NCBI GenBank assembly: GCA_028284445.1
Contig: JANQRS010000064.1
Coordinates: 1 to 56,051, forward strand
DNA from: Calditrichia bacterium
Lineage (GTDB): Bacteria; Calditrichota; Calditrichia; RBG-13-44-9; J075
DNA: 56,051 bases
Reading direction: 5' to 3'
Position 1 is the stretch's first letter; each line of letters begins with the position of its first letter. The translations under genes and the position numbers were made by a program. Below the pieces are notes generated by a model that was not told the DNA's origin, did not search any database, and was given only the letters and a program-made list of their open reading frames with translations. Of this stretch, positions 34,601 through 43,647 are shown piece by piece.

Positions 34601-37463
34601 GCGTTCTCTTGATTTCGGCCGGCTCGAAGTCGGACACCGGTTCTTCCGTCTCCAGACGATAGATTTTATGTGGCAAAACATGGATATTATCTTGCAGCTT
34701 ATATGTGACGAGAGTTGCCGAATATACCTCGCTGTTGCCGTCAGCATCTTCCTCACTAAGTGTCTGCTCGATAACAGCATTATGAATATGTTGAGCCTTC
34801 ATTTCGGTAATAGCGCTGGCTTCATCATCCCTGTTACCATCAGCAAAATCTTCGGGATAGCGAAACTCGCTTACCTGCTTACGCCCATCTGCGGTTTCGC
34901 GAATGCGCTTCGTTAATTGAATATGGCCTGGATTATCATACTCGTGGATTAATTCGGAGAGCAGCGGGTTACCGCCGTCTTCATCATATACGGTGGTCGT
35001 CTCAGATGAAAGATGGACCCATTCGGAAATAATTTCATAGCGATTGATACGCGCAGGCAGGCTGCTTAGAATACCAGTTGGGCAATTGCCAAGATCAACC
35101 TGAACAAATTTTGTAGATAAGCCCTTGTAGCTATGCGAGGTCTCACTGTCATCACGAAAATCCCAGGACTGAACCAACGATTGTTGAAGAACATCATCCG
35201 CGCTGTAAGTATCGACAGCCTCAGCTAAGCCTCGCCGCCAATCGTAGCTGGTTCGCTGCCCCAAAAGCCAGGTGCTATTTTCCATAATGATATCCGGCTC
35301 ATCGGTCGGCGAGCGAAAGCGATGCAGGGTGTATCCGGCGGAAGCATCTTCGCCAAAAAGCACCTTGACTTCGCGATAGCCAACGTGGCTGCCCTGGGTC
35401 ATGCCAATCGGTGCAAGGGTATTGCTTGCACGTGACATCCAGGTTTGTGCACTACATTGGCATCCATTCACACCACCCCAGTTATAGATATACGTGTAGG
35501 CAGGCGCACTGACCAGCACACCACTGGATTCCCCGGTATCTTCGGTAACGTCTTCATATTCATATTGCCTGACAATATCTCTTGCACTATCCATACCGTC
35601 GTGATGCCTCATTTCACGAATGCGTACGCCGCCTGCAGTTCGCGTGCCGGTTGTGTTTACATCAAGGGAACGAAATTGAAGCGCAGCGCTGGCAGAAACA
35701 GCTGTAGAATTGGTGCCGCCATGAGCCTCCAGTACAAAATTACCCGGACTTAATTGTAGCTGATAGGTACCGCTCACACCGAAAAGCCATTCTTCCCCGG
35801 GGTGATCCTCAGAATATAAACGGATTTGCGGATCAGGGCATTCAATACATGGGTCATTATGCGACTCAGGCTCCACATCGACTCGAAGCGTGGCCACACC
35901 ACGGTGATTACCATTAATCAGGAAGAACTGTCGATCGACCGGGTCTTCGGCAAAGGCAAAGGCGCTCACCGTGGTAGATTCAGACCATGTCAGCTCATCT
36001 TCTACCGGCATATCTGAAACCCAACCGTACTCATGGGTCTCAAATTCAAAGGTTGTTGATCCGCCGGTCGGCCAAACGATCTTTTCCAACATACCGGCAG
36101 TTGCCATGGCAGCGTTTGGCTCACGATTGGCGCCGTTCAGGTACTGGATTTCCGACACCATACCGCCGCTGTAAAATTGATAGGGAATCAGGTCCGCGTT
36201 GGTCGTTTCACCGTTATAGTATCCCCAATGATCGATGGCATTGCTAAATCGGTCCGGTAGTTGAACATCCTGCTCATACTCAAATTGATGTGGCGGCATA
36301 GCGCCGTCCTTCTGTCCAAATTCCTGAACCGCATCCAATCTCAAACGCAGTTCGGTATTGTTCGAACGCGCCGGATCAGCATCAAAATAGCCGTAGCTCA
36401 ATTGATATCGTCTTTGCAACTCCTCACCGGACTGAACCTCTATTTCGTCCAGCTTGTATTCCTGTAGTGCGCCCGTTTCCGGATGTGCAGCATCATCACG
36501 AAGAGAGCGATTAAAGGTTACCGTGGCTTTGGCAGCAACGATCTTTTCCAGGTAGCGCGCATATGTTTCATACTCATTCTCAACGACAACATCTGATGGT
36601 AGAGTACAAGCATGGGTGTTATAAATCCCGTGAATGCGTTCGCGATAGGTTCTGCTCTTGTGCATCACCAATCCGGGTTGCGAATATTCAAAGCTTATCT
36701 CATCATCCCCTTTTGGAGAGACAATGCGGGTCAAATACCAGCTGGAAATATAGGTGCGTGGCGCGCTACCACTGATCGATGTTGAGATACTTGTATTGGT
36801 GGTATACTCCGTGGCCTCAAACTCATAGATGGTGCCATCCGCTGTTGTCACCTTCCATGATAGCACTTCATTTTCTCCGAAATCTCCGACACCTTCGGTG
36901 GGTTCAATGCGAATTTTTTGGTAGGGAATGGTATGAATTTCTTCTTCAGGACCGTAGACAAAGCGCCCGCTGCCACCGGGAAAGTTCAGAAAAAACATGT
37001 CCGGTTCGGAATCGGCCAATTCCGCCTTTAGTTCGTTGATATACTGCTGCGTTGGCGTCGGTGTCCAATTTTGACTATTATTGTCATCAAGCCGATGAGC
37101 GGTATTATGGTAGCCATAAGTATGATCATCCGGCACCCCTTTCACGGTTCGGGTAATCACCCCGCCGGCGTTCAAGGACCAGCCGCTGCCAACCCAACCG
37201 GGAATGGTTTCTACCTTAATCCCGGATGCGTGGTAGCTGAGTCCAATAGGCAAAGAGAGATGCCTGCCAGGTAGTTCGTATAACGGTATAGAAATATTGG
37301 GCGTACCAGTATAGAGACTAACAGGCACATCACCGTATTGTCCAAGTGATGCTGCCGTCGGTGAGCCCATTCCGATTTGCAAGGAAGACACTTGCCCTTC
37401 CTGCGCCATCCCGATGCTGAACATCAGTTGGCATATCAAAACAAAGCGCAAAATAGCGTGCAT
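31680..37463 (-). CDS. Giant secreted RHS/YD-repeat protein lacking the RHS core tail
   Basis: This 1927-residue protein has a signal peptide (FVLICQLMFSIGMAQ), then the N-terminal domain common in Bacteroidota-type RHS proteins (LGQYGDVPVSLYTGTPNISI, about 30-110). Long beta-rich shell regions follow, with a carbohydrate-binding-like insert (about 1075-1195), then many YD repeats (about 1210-1915: YDGLGRQVQTRR, YDANGNIVEV). It ends at YGNDLIGRMTYSD, exactly where the RHS-associated core (motif like YYxNDHLGSxR) and the variable toxin would normally start. SD GAGAGG precedes the ATG. It forms a divergent pair with the propeller protein. Confidence 0.9.
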   Translation of the reverse strand: MHAILRFVLICQLMFSIGMAQEGQVSSLQIGMGSPTAASLGQYGDVPVSLYTGTPNISIPLYELPGRHLSLPIGLSYHASGIKVETIPGWVGSGWSLNAGGVITRTVKGVPDDHTYGYHNTAHRLDDNNSQNWTPTPTQQYINELKAELADSEPDMFFLNFPGGSGRFVYGPEEEIHTIPYQKIRIEPTEGVGDFGENEVLSWKVTTADGTIYEFEATEYTTNTSISTSISGSAPRTYISSWYLTRIVSPKGDDEISFEYSQPGLVMHKSRTYRERIHGIYNTHACTLPSDVVVENEYETYARYLEKIVAAKATVTFNRSLRDDAAHPETGALQEYKLDEIEVQSGEELQRRYQLSYGYFDADPARSNNTELRLRLDAVQEFGQKDGAMPPHQFEYEQDVQLPDRFSNAIDHWGYYNGETTNADLIPYQFYSGGMVSEIQYLNGANREPNAAMATAGMLEKIVWPTGGSTTFEFETHEYGWVSDMPVEDELTWSESTTVSAFAFAEDPVDRQFFLINGNHRGVATLRVDVEPESHNDPCIECPDPQIRLYSEDHPGEEWLFGVSGTYQLQLSPGNFVLEAHGGTNSTAVSASAALQFRSLDVNTTGTRTAGGVRIREMRHHDGMDSARDIVRQYEYEDVTEDTGESSGVLVSAPAYTYIYNWGGVNGCQCSAQTWMSRASNTLAPIGMTQGSHVGYREVKVLFGEDASAGYTLHRFRSPTDEPDIIMENSTWLLGQRTSYDWRRGLAEAVDTYSADDVLQQSLVQSWDFRDDSETSHSYKGLSTKFVQVDLGNCPTGILSSLPARINRYEIISEWVHLSSETTTVYDEDGGNPLLSELIHEYDNPGHIQLTKRIRETADGRKQVSEFRYPEDFADGNRDDEASAITEMKAQHIHNAVIEQTLSEEDADGNSEVYSATLVTYKLQDNIHVLPHKIYRLETEEPVSDFEPAEIKRTLRFDDRYAVFETADAYDAFGNIVAVSDAMGTPAVYIWQDEGRFPAAFIQNAAQDEVAFQHFETDDESGWKVTAANNQGVETGTVFSGKKAWRVNAHTVSNGKDDYAIWKTFSADDLDDSRTYLFSAWVKAAVACEEMDINIELKYRDEDGWHYPGKAHYDADAGGWQLLETRLDLSTASGLVEVMAVARNYGDDQMSCYWDDMRFYPADALMSTQTIDGELLQVNSSAGHGAEVETFGFDEFGRLISTTNSLGQLNGQIDYVWSDAGGEFDADSPNYIETTAWQAETAYGKTRAYYDGLGRQVQTRRLLGNEVDVRANEYDGQGREYRSWKSFREDSDLGFNADYDRTASDYYSKGGPGADAGGFPFSETRYLQDPLQRKESFHAPGQSYHDQALGQFHQFHYDNNETDELEDPINGGYYPAGTLRKNTSFNENGQEVIVFRDELDNEICLRRDNDGYVDTHFEYDIAGRLLAVRTPNWFDPPVGTADDWKISYQYNALGQQTHSITPDAGERQRVYDRNGNLRFQQDARQRAESKFSFNSYDFANRPTASGEYAGKIAVWDANAMHSWEENTGNWQRFQVYDRAVDATTFPFSLFDVVDFPAEQRHLQGRLSAVAYLSNGSWQGVFYSYDAAGRIVEKTIVNEDFDRAFLTYQYNRQNKLTETGAYYGDHTFYHYYTYNEMGALSDVTTSVEYSGEPQSLLRDASYQYNPDGTVSEIAVFEYDTDTWREQQTYDYHIRGWVSDINNINRTNKPFAAQYDYLANGNIETATFYNQASGLSNQTKYKYDFQYDELNRLLQADYSHEVRKWIPSNRFGLKNLAYDGNGNLLSLERRDEDGSIIDDLSYSYSANNRLSVVEDGIEETIGWDAESSTFSYDANGNIVEVQDADNQPKYLFSYDERQLPIQLTLSDGRVVHYRYNAAGQRIYKKVGEEPAEYYLLDEGKILGVFSASGELIYWNIYGNDLIGRMTYSD

Positions 37464-37608
37464 AATTTACCTCTCGCGAAAAATGGATGAATGAGAATAG
37501 TTGCGTGAGGCGTTCTCCCTCGCCCACTTTACCTGTAGATGCCGGCTCGTAAGCGATTCCACAAAAAAAATCCAAGATAACGTATTTTTCCATCCGATAA
37601 TCCGGGAG
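37464..37608. other. Divergent intergenic region (RHS side)
   Basis: This is the leader of the RHS gene plus AT-rich promoter-like sequence on the minus strand. No gene is supported. A convincing promoter for the minus strand could not be picked. Confidence 0.5.
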
Positions 37609-37638
37609 TTGACAAAAACTGACCGTTTTGCTTACTTT
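37609..37638 (+). promoter_or_regulatory. Consensus sigma-70 promoter
   Basis: A perfect TTGACA (37609-37614) and TACTTT (37633-37638) are separated by 18 nt. A leader of about 115 nt to the propeller gene follows, with GGAAAGAGAGAG just before its ATG. Confidence 0.7.
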
Positions 37639-37759
37639 AAAACAGCAGACCACAGAACCGATCCGTACGCCGTGTCCTGGCACTGCCGTTTTGACCTCAG
37701 TTGCATTCCTCATTACGAACACATAGAACGTTCAACATCTTTAGGAAAGAGAGAGACCT

Positions 37760-40700
37760 ATGTCAGTCCGTTGCCGCTGTGTCCTTCATCTATGCCTGTT
37801 GTCAATCCTCATCTCGCTGCCGATTTTCGCACAAGGAGGCAGTATCGTTAATACTATCCCCGCCCCCGACTATCCATATGGTATTGCCCATGACGGCACG
37901 CATTTATGGGTTGGCACTTCTGCAACCAATTCCGGCGGAGATGTATTGTGGAAGATTGATCCGGCAGATGGGGCGGTCGTCGGCACCATTCCGGTGCCTA
38001 ACTCCACAGGCTCCTACACCGTGAAAGGCCTTGGCTACGACGGGACAAATCTATGGGTATTTGAAGATCTGCCAAGCAGCAGCCACCCGGACAAATTTTA
38101 CAAGATCGACCCGGCAGACGGCACTATTCTGAAGACATTAGACAGTCCGGAAAACAACTACATCGGCGGAATGGATATCGTAGACGGTTATATTTATTAT
38201 TCGCAGTACTATGCGAATCAAACCTCCGGCCGTGATGTCATCATTAAAATGGATACCAGCGGCACACTACTGGATACGATTGTCACAGAAGGAGAACAAC
38301 CGCAGGGCGTGGCCTTCGATGGGGAATTTATGTGGTGCGCTGAGGATACGGGTTTTGGCGCAACTCGCCAGGAAATTTATCAATACGATCTGACAAGTGG
38401 CACATACACCGGCACCTTCATCCGCAACCCTGATCGTTCCCCCCGCGGTATGACCTGGGATGGCCAACATTTGTGGATGGTGGGCTATAATAATACAAAC
38501 AGTATCATTTACCAGATAGACGCCGGCGGCCGCGGCACACCGGAAATCAATCTCTCTGCAAGCGACCTCGACTTCGGTCTGACGGAAATTGATCAAAGCA
38601 AAGAACTGACGGTCAGCATCAACAATTTGGGGACAGCTGATCTAATGATTGATACGATCTACTTCAGCCATCCCGAATTTGCCGCCGCGCTTGGCGGTTT
38701 TCCAATTATCGTCGGCGGCGATTCAACCCTGGCAGCTACCATAGATTTTACACCGAGCGGGTTTGGGGTCGTTAGCGGAACAATGACGATCGAAAGCTCG
38801 GATCCTCTTACGCCGGCAATAAACGTCAATTTGAATGGAAAAGGCCTGTATGGTGTTCCAACGCTCTTTACTGCAAACAGCTCGCATGATTTTGGGGACG
38901 TTTGGGTCGCTGGAGAAGGCAGTGCGATGTGGGAACTGGCGATTATCAATCGGGGCATTCAATCTCTGGAACTAAATTCTGCCAGTCTCAGCAGCAGCTA
39001 TTTCGCTGTTGTTGGAGATGTTGTTCCGGCGGTTATCTCCGCGGATGATACGATGACGATGACCATTCGCTTCACGCCAGAACAGGCAATCAGCTATGAA
39101 GATAGCTTGATTATCGAAAGCAATGACACACAAGCTTCTCCAACCGATATAGCCCTGAGCGGCAACGGACAGGCGGGACCATTTGCTGTTGGCTATGAAT
39201 TTTGGAATTACCAAATTCCGGACAATCCGGCCACCTCCTTCAATGAGCATCGGGTACTTGCGCTGAAGAGCATTGATGATGTCAGCGGGGATGGACTGGC
39301 AGATGTCGTTGTCGCTTCACGTAATTACTGGACAATCTGCTTAAACGGGGCCAGCTCCGGCAGAGCGGAGGAGCTATGGCGATTTTCCAGCTACGTCAGC
39401 AATTTTAGCGCAGGGGGCATTGGCGGCACAAATGAGTTGCCGCCTCAGCAACGCGCACTGGCAATTGCAAATGACCTCAATGGCGATGGCTTTCAGGATG
39501 TTGTCATTGGCACCGGTGGCGGTAACGAACGGGTCTATGCCCTCAGCGGCGTCGACGGCAGCATTATCTGGGATTACGGCACCGACTCCCCGGACAGCTT
39601 TGCACTCGGCGACTTTACCGCTTTGACGGTAACGCATGACTATAATGATGATGGCATCAATGATGTGGTTGCAGTCAGTGGGGCCACTGAATCTTATGGC
39701 GGCAGCGGACGTCGCACAGCGTTCTGTTTTGATGGGAGCAACGGCAACATTATTTGGGAATATTTCGTCGGCGCATTTACACGCGACGTGGAAGTGATAG
39801 GCGATCTAAACGGGAACGGCAGTATTGATATTGCTATCGGCACCGGAAATGGTGAAGTAAATAGTGATGTGCTGGTGGCAGTTGACCCCGAAGGCCCAAC
39901 TGGCCCGGCGCCACTGTGGACCTTTACCATCGGCGACTCCTATGGCGGCGCACGTGATATTCTTCGCCTGGACATCCCCGCTGAAACACCAGACATTGTT
40001 GTCGGGGGATTCTTCAATAAGGTATGTCGCGTGGATGGTGAAACGGGGCTTGAAATCTGGAATCGCGACTTTGGCGGTTTTTCCTCCATTAGCCACCTCT
40101 CCCGCCTTTCCGATGCGAATGGCGACGGCATAGATGAAGTTCTCGTTTCCAGCTTTGCGGACAGCTTCTACTGCCTGAGTGGCGCAGACGGTAGCATTTA
40201 CTGGTCATTTACCCTGGGTAACTTTAGCTGGACAGCCGAGCCGGTCGCCGATCTCGACGGCGATTTCCAGGAAGATGTACTGCTTGCTTCGCGCAATGAT
40301 AACATTTATGCTCTGGACGGCAACGATGGCAGCATCATCCATCAACAAGCAATGAATAGCGGGGTGCTGCAGGGAGCAACCTTGATTTATCCACTACCAG
40401 ACGCCGATGGCAATAGCTCACAGGAAATTCTGGCTGCAACGGACGACGGACGGATCGTCGCGCTATCCGGCGGCGTCAATGCCACTAACATTGATGATTC
40501 ACAGCCGGCCATTTTGCCGGCGGCATTTGAATTAAAGCAGAATTTTCCAAACCCATTCAATCCGCAGACGACCATCGAATTTTCGGTCCCGGAGAGAGCA
40601 GTTGTTTCGTTGACCATTTTCGACATCCTCGGTCGCACCATTGCCACACCGTATCGCGAAGCGCGATTGGCGCCGGGCAGCTATCAAATTCAGTTCCATG

Positions 40701-40786
40701 CCGGGCAACTAACCAGCGGTGTATACTACTATCAGCTCAGCAGCGACAGCTTTACGATGACGCGGAAGATGGTCTTGATTCGTTAG
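37760..40786 (+). CDS. Secreted beta-propeller/Ig protein with type IX-style sorting tail
   Basis: This 1008-residue protein has a signal peptide (LCLLSILISLPIFAQ), a first beta-propeller of PQQ/Vgb-like repeats (about 28-262), and two HYDIN/choice-of-anchor-D Ig domains (about 265-370 and 372-478). A second FG-GAP/PQQ propeller carries repeated Asp-rich DxNxDG calcium motifs (about 485-900). The C-terminal tail (about 922-1008) contains NFPNPFNPQTTI and ends KMVLIR, the sorting domain seen in Calditrichota/KSB1/Bacteroidota exported proteins. It is probably anchored at or released from the outer surface. Confidence 0.88.
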   Translation: MSVRCRCVLHLCLLSILISLPIFAQGGSIVNTIPAPDYPYGIAHDGTHLWVGTSATNSGGDVLWKIDPADGAVVGTIPVPNSTGSYTVKGLGYDGTNLWVFEDLPSSSHPDKFYKIDPADGTILKTLDSPENNYIGGMDIVDGYIYYSQYYANQTSGRDVIIKMDTSGTLLDTIVTEGEQPQGVAFDGEFMWCAEDTGFGATRQEIYQYDLTSGTYTGTFIRNPDRSPRGMTWDGQHLWMVGYNNTNSIIYQIDAGGRGTPEINLSASDLDFGLTEIDQSKELTVSINNLGTADLMIDTIYFSHPEFAAALGGFPIIVGGDSTLAATIDFTPSGFGVVSGTMTIESSDPLTPAINVNLNGKGLYGVPTLFTANSSHDFGDVWVAGEGSAMWELAIINRGIQSLELNSASLSSSYFAVVGDVVPAVISADDTMTMTIRFTPEQAISYEDSLIIESNDTQASPTDIALSGNGQAGPFAVGYEFWNYQIPDNPATSFNEHRVLALKSIDDVSGDGLADVVVASRNYWTICLNGASSGRAEELWRFSSYVSNFSAGGIGGTNELPPQQRALAIANDLNGDGFQDVVIGTGGGNERVYALSGVDGSIIWDYGTDSPDSFALGDFTALTVTHDYNDDGINDVVAVSGATESYGGSGRRTAFCFDGSNGNIIWEYFVGAFTRDVEVIGDLNGNGSIDIAIGTGNGEVNSDVLVAVDPEGPTGPAPLWTFTIGDSYGGARDILRLDIPAETPDIVVGGFFNKVCRVDGETGLEIWNRDFGGFSSISHLSRLSDANGDGIDEVLVSSFADSFYCLSGADGSIYWSFTLGNFSWTAEPVADLDGDFQEDVLLASRNDNIYALDGNDGSIIHQQAMNSGVLQGATLIYPLPDADGNSSQEILAATDDGRIVALSGGVNATNIDDSQPAILPAAFELKQNFPNPFNPQTTIEFSVPERAVVSLTIFDILGRTIATPYREARLAPGSYQIQFHAGQLTSGVYYYQLSSDSFTMTRKMVLIR

Positions 40787-40868
40787 ACTCGCTACGCTCA
40801 TGTCAGGCTATCTATGGCCGTCAGCAGCTACGCCGCGTCAGGCTCGCAGGCTCGCCGCAAAAAACAGA

Positions 40869-40966
40869 CCACGAATTAACGCGAATTGACGCGAAACCTG
40901 CAAAGGAGTGTGTACTCAATTCCTGCTTATTTTACCATTCGTGTTTATTCGTGTAGATTCGCGTTA
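40869..40966. repeat. Inverted pair of 10-bp-period repeats
   Basis: The left arm (40869-40895) reads as CACGAATTAA, CGCGAATTGA, CGCGAA. The right arm (40937-40966) is the reverse complement type: CGCGAATCTA, CACGAATAAA, CACGAAT. The unit is about 10 bp (one helical turn). It lies in the 257-nt gap between the two surface-protein genes, which also has GTCAGGCT/CTATGGCCG fragments at 40800-40855. No gene is there. Confidence 0.75.
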
Positions 40967-41043
40967 GTCTTGTTCCAAATTGCTTTTGCTTTGAGACATA
41001 GAGATATAACATCGCCAATGCTATTAAAGACTCGAGACTCATC

Positions 41044-43029
41044 ATGATCCTCAGACGGATTTCTATCATACCGTTCCTTCTTTTTATTACAACCCTGAAT
41101 TTCCATTTATTGGGTCAAAGCTACGCATATCGTATTGCCGTTGATGATCGGGACGCGGTCTCAGCGTTATTCGATGCGGGCTTCGAGCTGCTGGATGCCC
41201 GCGTGCGCTTCACAAATTCTGGCAAGAGTCTTGATGTATACTGGCTGGAAAACAATCAATATGTCACTGTTGCCGGCACTGAGTCCACGCGGACAGCGCT
41301 CGAGACCATCGGTTACGAACTATTGCAGACATCTGAAATTCCTCGGAAACAGGCGCCTCGCAAAAAACAAACTTACCCGATGCAATTTGGTTGGCCGCGG
41401 GTCATGGATGGGTGGCCGGGAGTCTATGGTCAATGCCCAACGATTGCTGATTTCACCGACAATGGCGAACTCACGATTTTCTTATCCAACATTGAAGGAT
41501 ACGCCTATATGTGGCGGCCCAACGGCACCTTTGTGCTTGGATTTCCGGTATTACCGATTGGCGCCGGCTGGAGCACTGGCTCCAGTGAAGCCTCTGCAGC
41601 AGGTGATATTAATGGCGATCAACTAATGGAAAACGTCTTTGGCCGTTGGACAGGCGGGCTGGTTGCCTATCAAACCAATACCCTCCAGGTGAGCGGTTTT
41701 CCGCTGCCGCTTGGTGTGCCTTACGAATCGAATCATCCTGCGCTCTATGATCTGGATAATGACGGCCGCGACGAAATCGTGCTGCTTGCTTATCCGGATC
41801 TGACCACCGCGCCAGCCCAACTGCATATTTTTAACGATGATGGTAGTGAATTACCGGGCTGGCCGCAGGAACTGGCGCAACATTCACAATCTTCGCCTGC
41901 CATCGGCGATATCGACAACGATGGTGAGATGGAAATTATCATAGGCAGCGGTGAAAGCGTCAGTGCCAATATTGCCGGACGACTGCACGCATTTAATCTG
42001 GACGGTAGCGCCTGCAGCGGCTTTCCGATACGTATCGGCAATTCGGTCAATGCAACGCCGACCCTCTATGACATCGATATGAATGGTGAGCTGGATATCC
42101 TGATCCGCCTGCAACCGGATGATAAAGTGCCGGTCAACGGCATCTATGCTTACAATTCGCTTGGAGAGCGCTTGCCGGGTTTTCCCGCTGTGATCACCGC
42201 CGGTGGTTCCATTGGCGCGCCGGCTGTGGCCGACGTTGACGGCGATGGTGATCCGGAAATTGCCTACGGCACCATCCAGGCGGTCGACTCCGGCAAAGTT
42301 TGGCTATGGGATCACAATGCCAATCTACTGCCCGGATTTCCCCAACCGGTATTTGCCACATTTGTGGAAGAATCTGTTGTGCTTGAAGATGTTTCCGGCG
42401 ATGGGCTTGCGGATATTGTTTGTGGCACCAACGGGGTGGGCAGCAACGACCCGGCGCAGGTTTGGGCCTTCGATTTCCAGGGCCAGGTTGTCGATCAATT
42501 CCCGATCACGATTATGGATCAGCCAACAACACTCGAGACAACGCCGACCGTCATTGATATCGACGGAGATGGCGACACAGAAATCTTCACGGCCAATTGG
42601 GCCGGATACCTCTATGCCTTCGACACACCCGGCGTTCCTGCTGCTTCCAGCTGGCCGACCTATAAGAACAATCCAGCTCGCACCGGCAGTAAGCTTGATC
42701 CGCCTACATCGATCGACGACGCAGTGGCAGCGCCCCTATCGTTTCAGCTCTATCAGAATTATCCAAATCCCTTTAACCCGGCAACGACGATTCGGTATGA
42801 ATTGCCCAGGGCAGCAGAAGTACACCTGACAATTTACAATAGCCTTGGTGAGATAGTACGGTTGGCGGTCAGTGGTTGGCAGGCGGCTGGCACGCATACA
42901 TTTGTGTGGGATGGACGCAGCAATGATGGTCAGGCAGTTGGAAGTGGATTGTATTACGCGGAGATGAGAATAGTTTCGAATAGTGGTATTTTACAACGGC
43001 AGGTTATTAAAATGGTGTTGTTGAGATGA
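41044..43029 (+). CDS. Secreted FG-GAP/VCBS repeat protein with sorting tail
   Basis: This 661-residue protein has a signal peptide (FLLFITTLNFHLLGQ) and a small N-terminal alpha/beta region (about 28-105). A propeller of about seven FG-GAP/VCBS repeats follows (about 120-555), with DxDxDG motifs such as DVDGDGDPEI, IDNDGEMEII and DIDGDGDTEI. The C-terminal tail (about 573-661) contains NYPNPFNPATTI and ends KMVLLR, with a FlgD-like Ig fold. The calcium-binding blades suggest an extracellular, adhesive or enzyme-accessory role. It is a paralogue in design of the upstream gene. Confidence 0.87.
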   Translation: MILRRISIIPFLLFITTLNFHLLGQSYAYRIAVDDRDAVSALFDAGFELLDARVRFTNSGKSLDVYWLENNQYVTVAGTESTRTALETIGYELLQTSEIPRKQAPRKKQTYPMQFGWPRVMDGWPGVYGQCPTIADFTDNGELTIFLSNIEGYAYMWRPNGTFVLGFPVLPIGAGWSTGSSEASAAGDINGDQLMENVFGRWTGGLVAYQTNTLQVSGFPLPLGVPYESNHPALYDLDNDGRDEIVLLAYPDLTTAPAQLHIFNDDGSELPGWPQELAQHSQSSPAIGDIDNDGEMEIIIGSGESVSANIAGRLHAFNLDGSACSGFPIRIGNSVNATPTLYDIDMNGELDILIRLQPDDKVPVNGIYAYNSLGERLPGFPAVITAGGSIGAPAVADVDGDGDPEIAYGTIQAVDSGKVWLWDHNANLLPGFPQPVFATFVEESVVLEDVSGDGLADIVCGTNGVGSNDPAQVWAFDFQGQVVDQFPITIMDQPTTLETTPTVIDIDGDGDTEIFTANWAGYLYAFDTPGVPAASSWPTYKNNPARTGSKLDPPTSIDDAVAAPLSFQLYQNYPNPFNPATTIRYELPRAAEVHLTIYNSLGEIVRLAVSGWQAAGTHTFVWDGRSNDGQAVGSGLYYAEMRIVSNSGILQRQVIKMVLLR

Positions 43030-43043
43030 GTTAGGCAGGTGTC

Positions 43044-43068
43044 ATTCCCGCGTGCTTTTAGCGGGAAT
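43044..43068. repeat. Palindrome ATTCCCGC/GCGGGAAT
   Basis: A perfect 8-bp stem (43044-43051 with 43061-43068) with a 9-nt loop lies 14 nt after the stop codon of the FG-GAP gene. It has the same 8+9+8 geometry as the hairpin at 43487-43511. Confidence 0.75.
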
Positions 43069-43121
43069 CCATTAGTCATCCCTCCAATTCAGCACAACTT
43101 AATTCAGCAATCATAAATTGT

Positions 43122-43409
43122 TCATATTTCCTCATATAGATCTCGCCATTCTGGATTTTCCTTAACAATCAAGTCGATTTTCCATTTACGATTCCAATTC
43201 TTGAGCTTCTTTTCTCGCTCCAACGCTACTCTGACATCATTTGTTGATTCATAATAAACAAGTTGGTGAATGCCATATTTACGCGTAAATCCATCTACAA
43301 GATCATTCCGATGTTCATAAACGCGGCGTTTTAAATCATTGGTCATGCCGATATAAAGGGTTCCGTTGGCCTTGCTGGCAAGAATATAGACAAAATATGT
43401 TTTATGCAT
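43122..43409 (-). CDS. Single-domain GIY-YIG nuclease
   Basis: This 95-residue protein shows FVYIL and TLYIGMT (the GIY and YIG strands), Arg28/Arg29, a conserved His33, and the trailing helix with ALEREKKLKNW. This is the small UPF0213/YhbQ-like form without extra domains. Some relatives cut DNA, but many have no assigned role. It is flanked on both sides by palindromic repeats (43044-43068 and 43487-43599), so it may move with or act on them; that is inference. No SD is obvious. Confidence 0.9.
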   Translation of the reverse strand: MHKTYFVYILASKANGTLYIGMTNDLKRRVYEHRNDLVDGFTRKYGIHQLVYYESTNDVRVALEREKKLKNWNRKWKIDLIVKENPEWRDLYEEI

Positions 43410-43483
43410 GGTTCAATTAAATTTCTGTTCAGGGAAGAAGGACAAAAGGATTTCCACGAAGCTCAAATCTGATACGGTCATAA

Positions 43484-43599
43484 TGGATGCCCGATAACTA
43501 CATTCGGGCATGACAACACAAGTGCTGAAGTTACATCTTACACCTGGAAGCATCAGGGACTTGATGGACGCCCGGCAACTACATTCGGCCATAACAATC
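43484..43599. repeat. Two 36-bp direct repeats exactly 80 bp apart, one palindromic
   Basis: Copy 1 starts at 43484 and copy 2 at 43564. They share about 29 of 36 positions (core GCCCG, AACTACATTCGG). Copy 1 contains a perfect stem ATGCCCGA (43487-43494) with TCGGGCAT (43504-43511) and a 9-nt loop. Copy 2 has a decayed stem. The pair lies between the SDR and GIY-YIG genes. Confidence 0.8.
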
Positions 43600-43647
43600 T
43601 CCGAAGGTGATTCACTTCCGCCTGCCACTGCCAACCGCCACTGTCTT

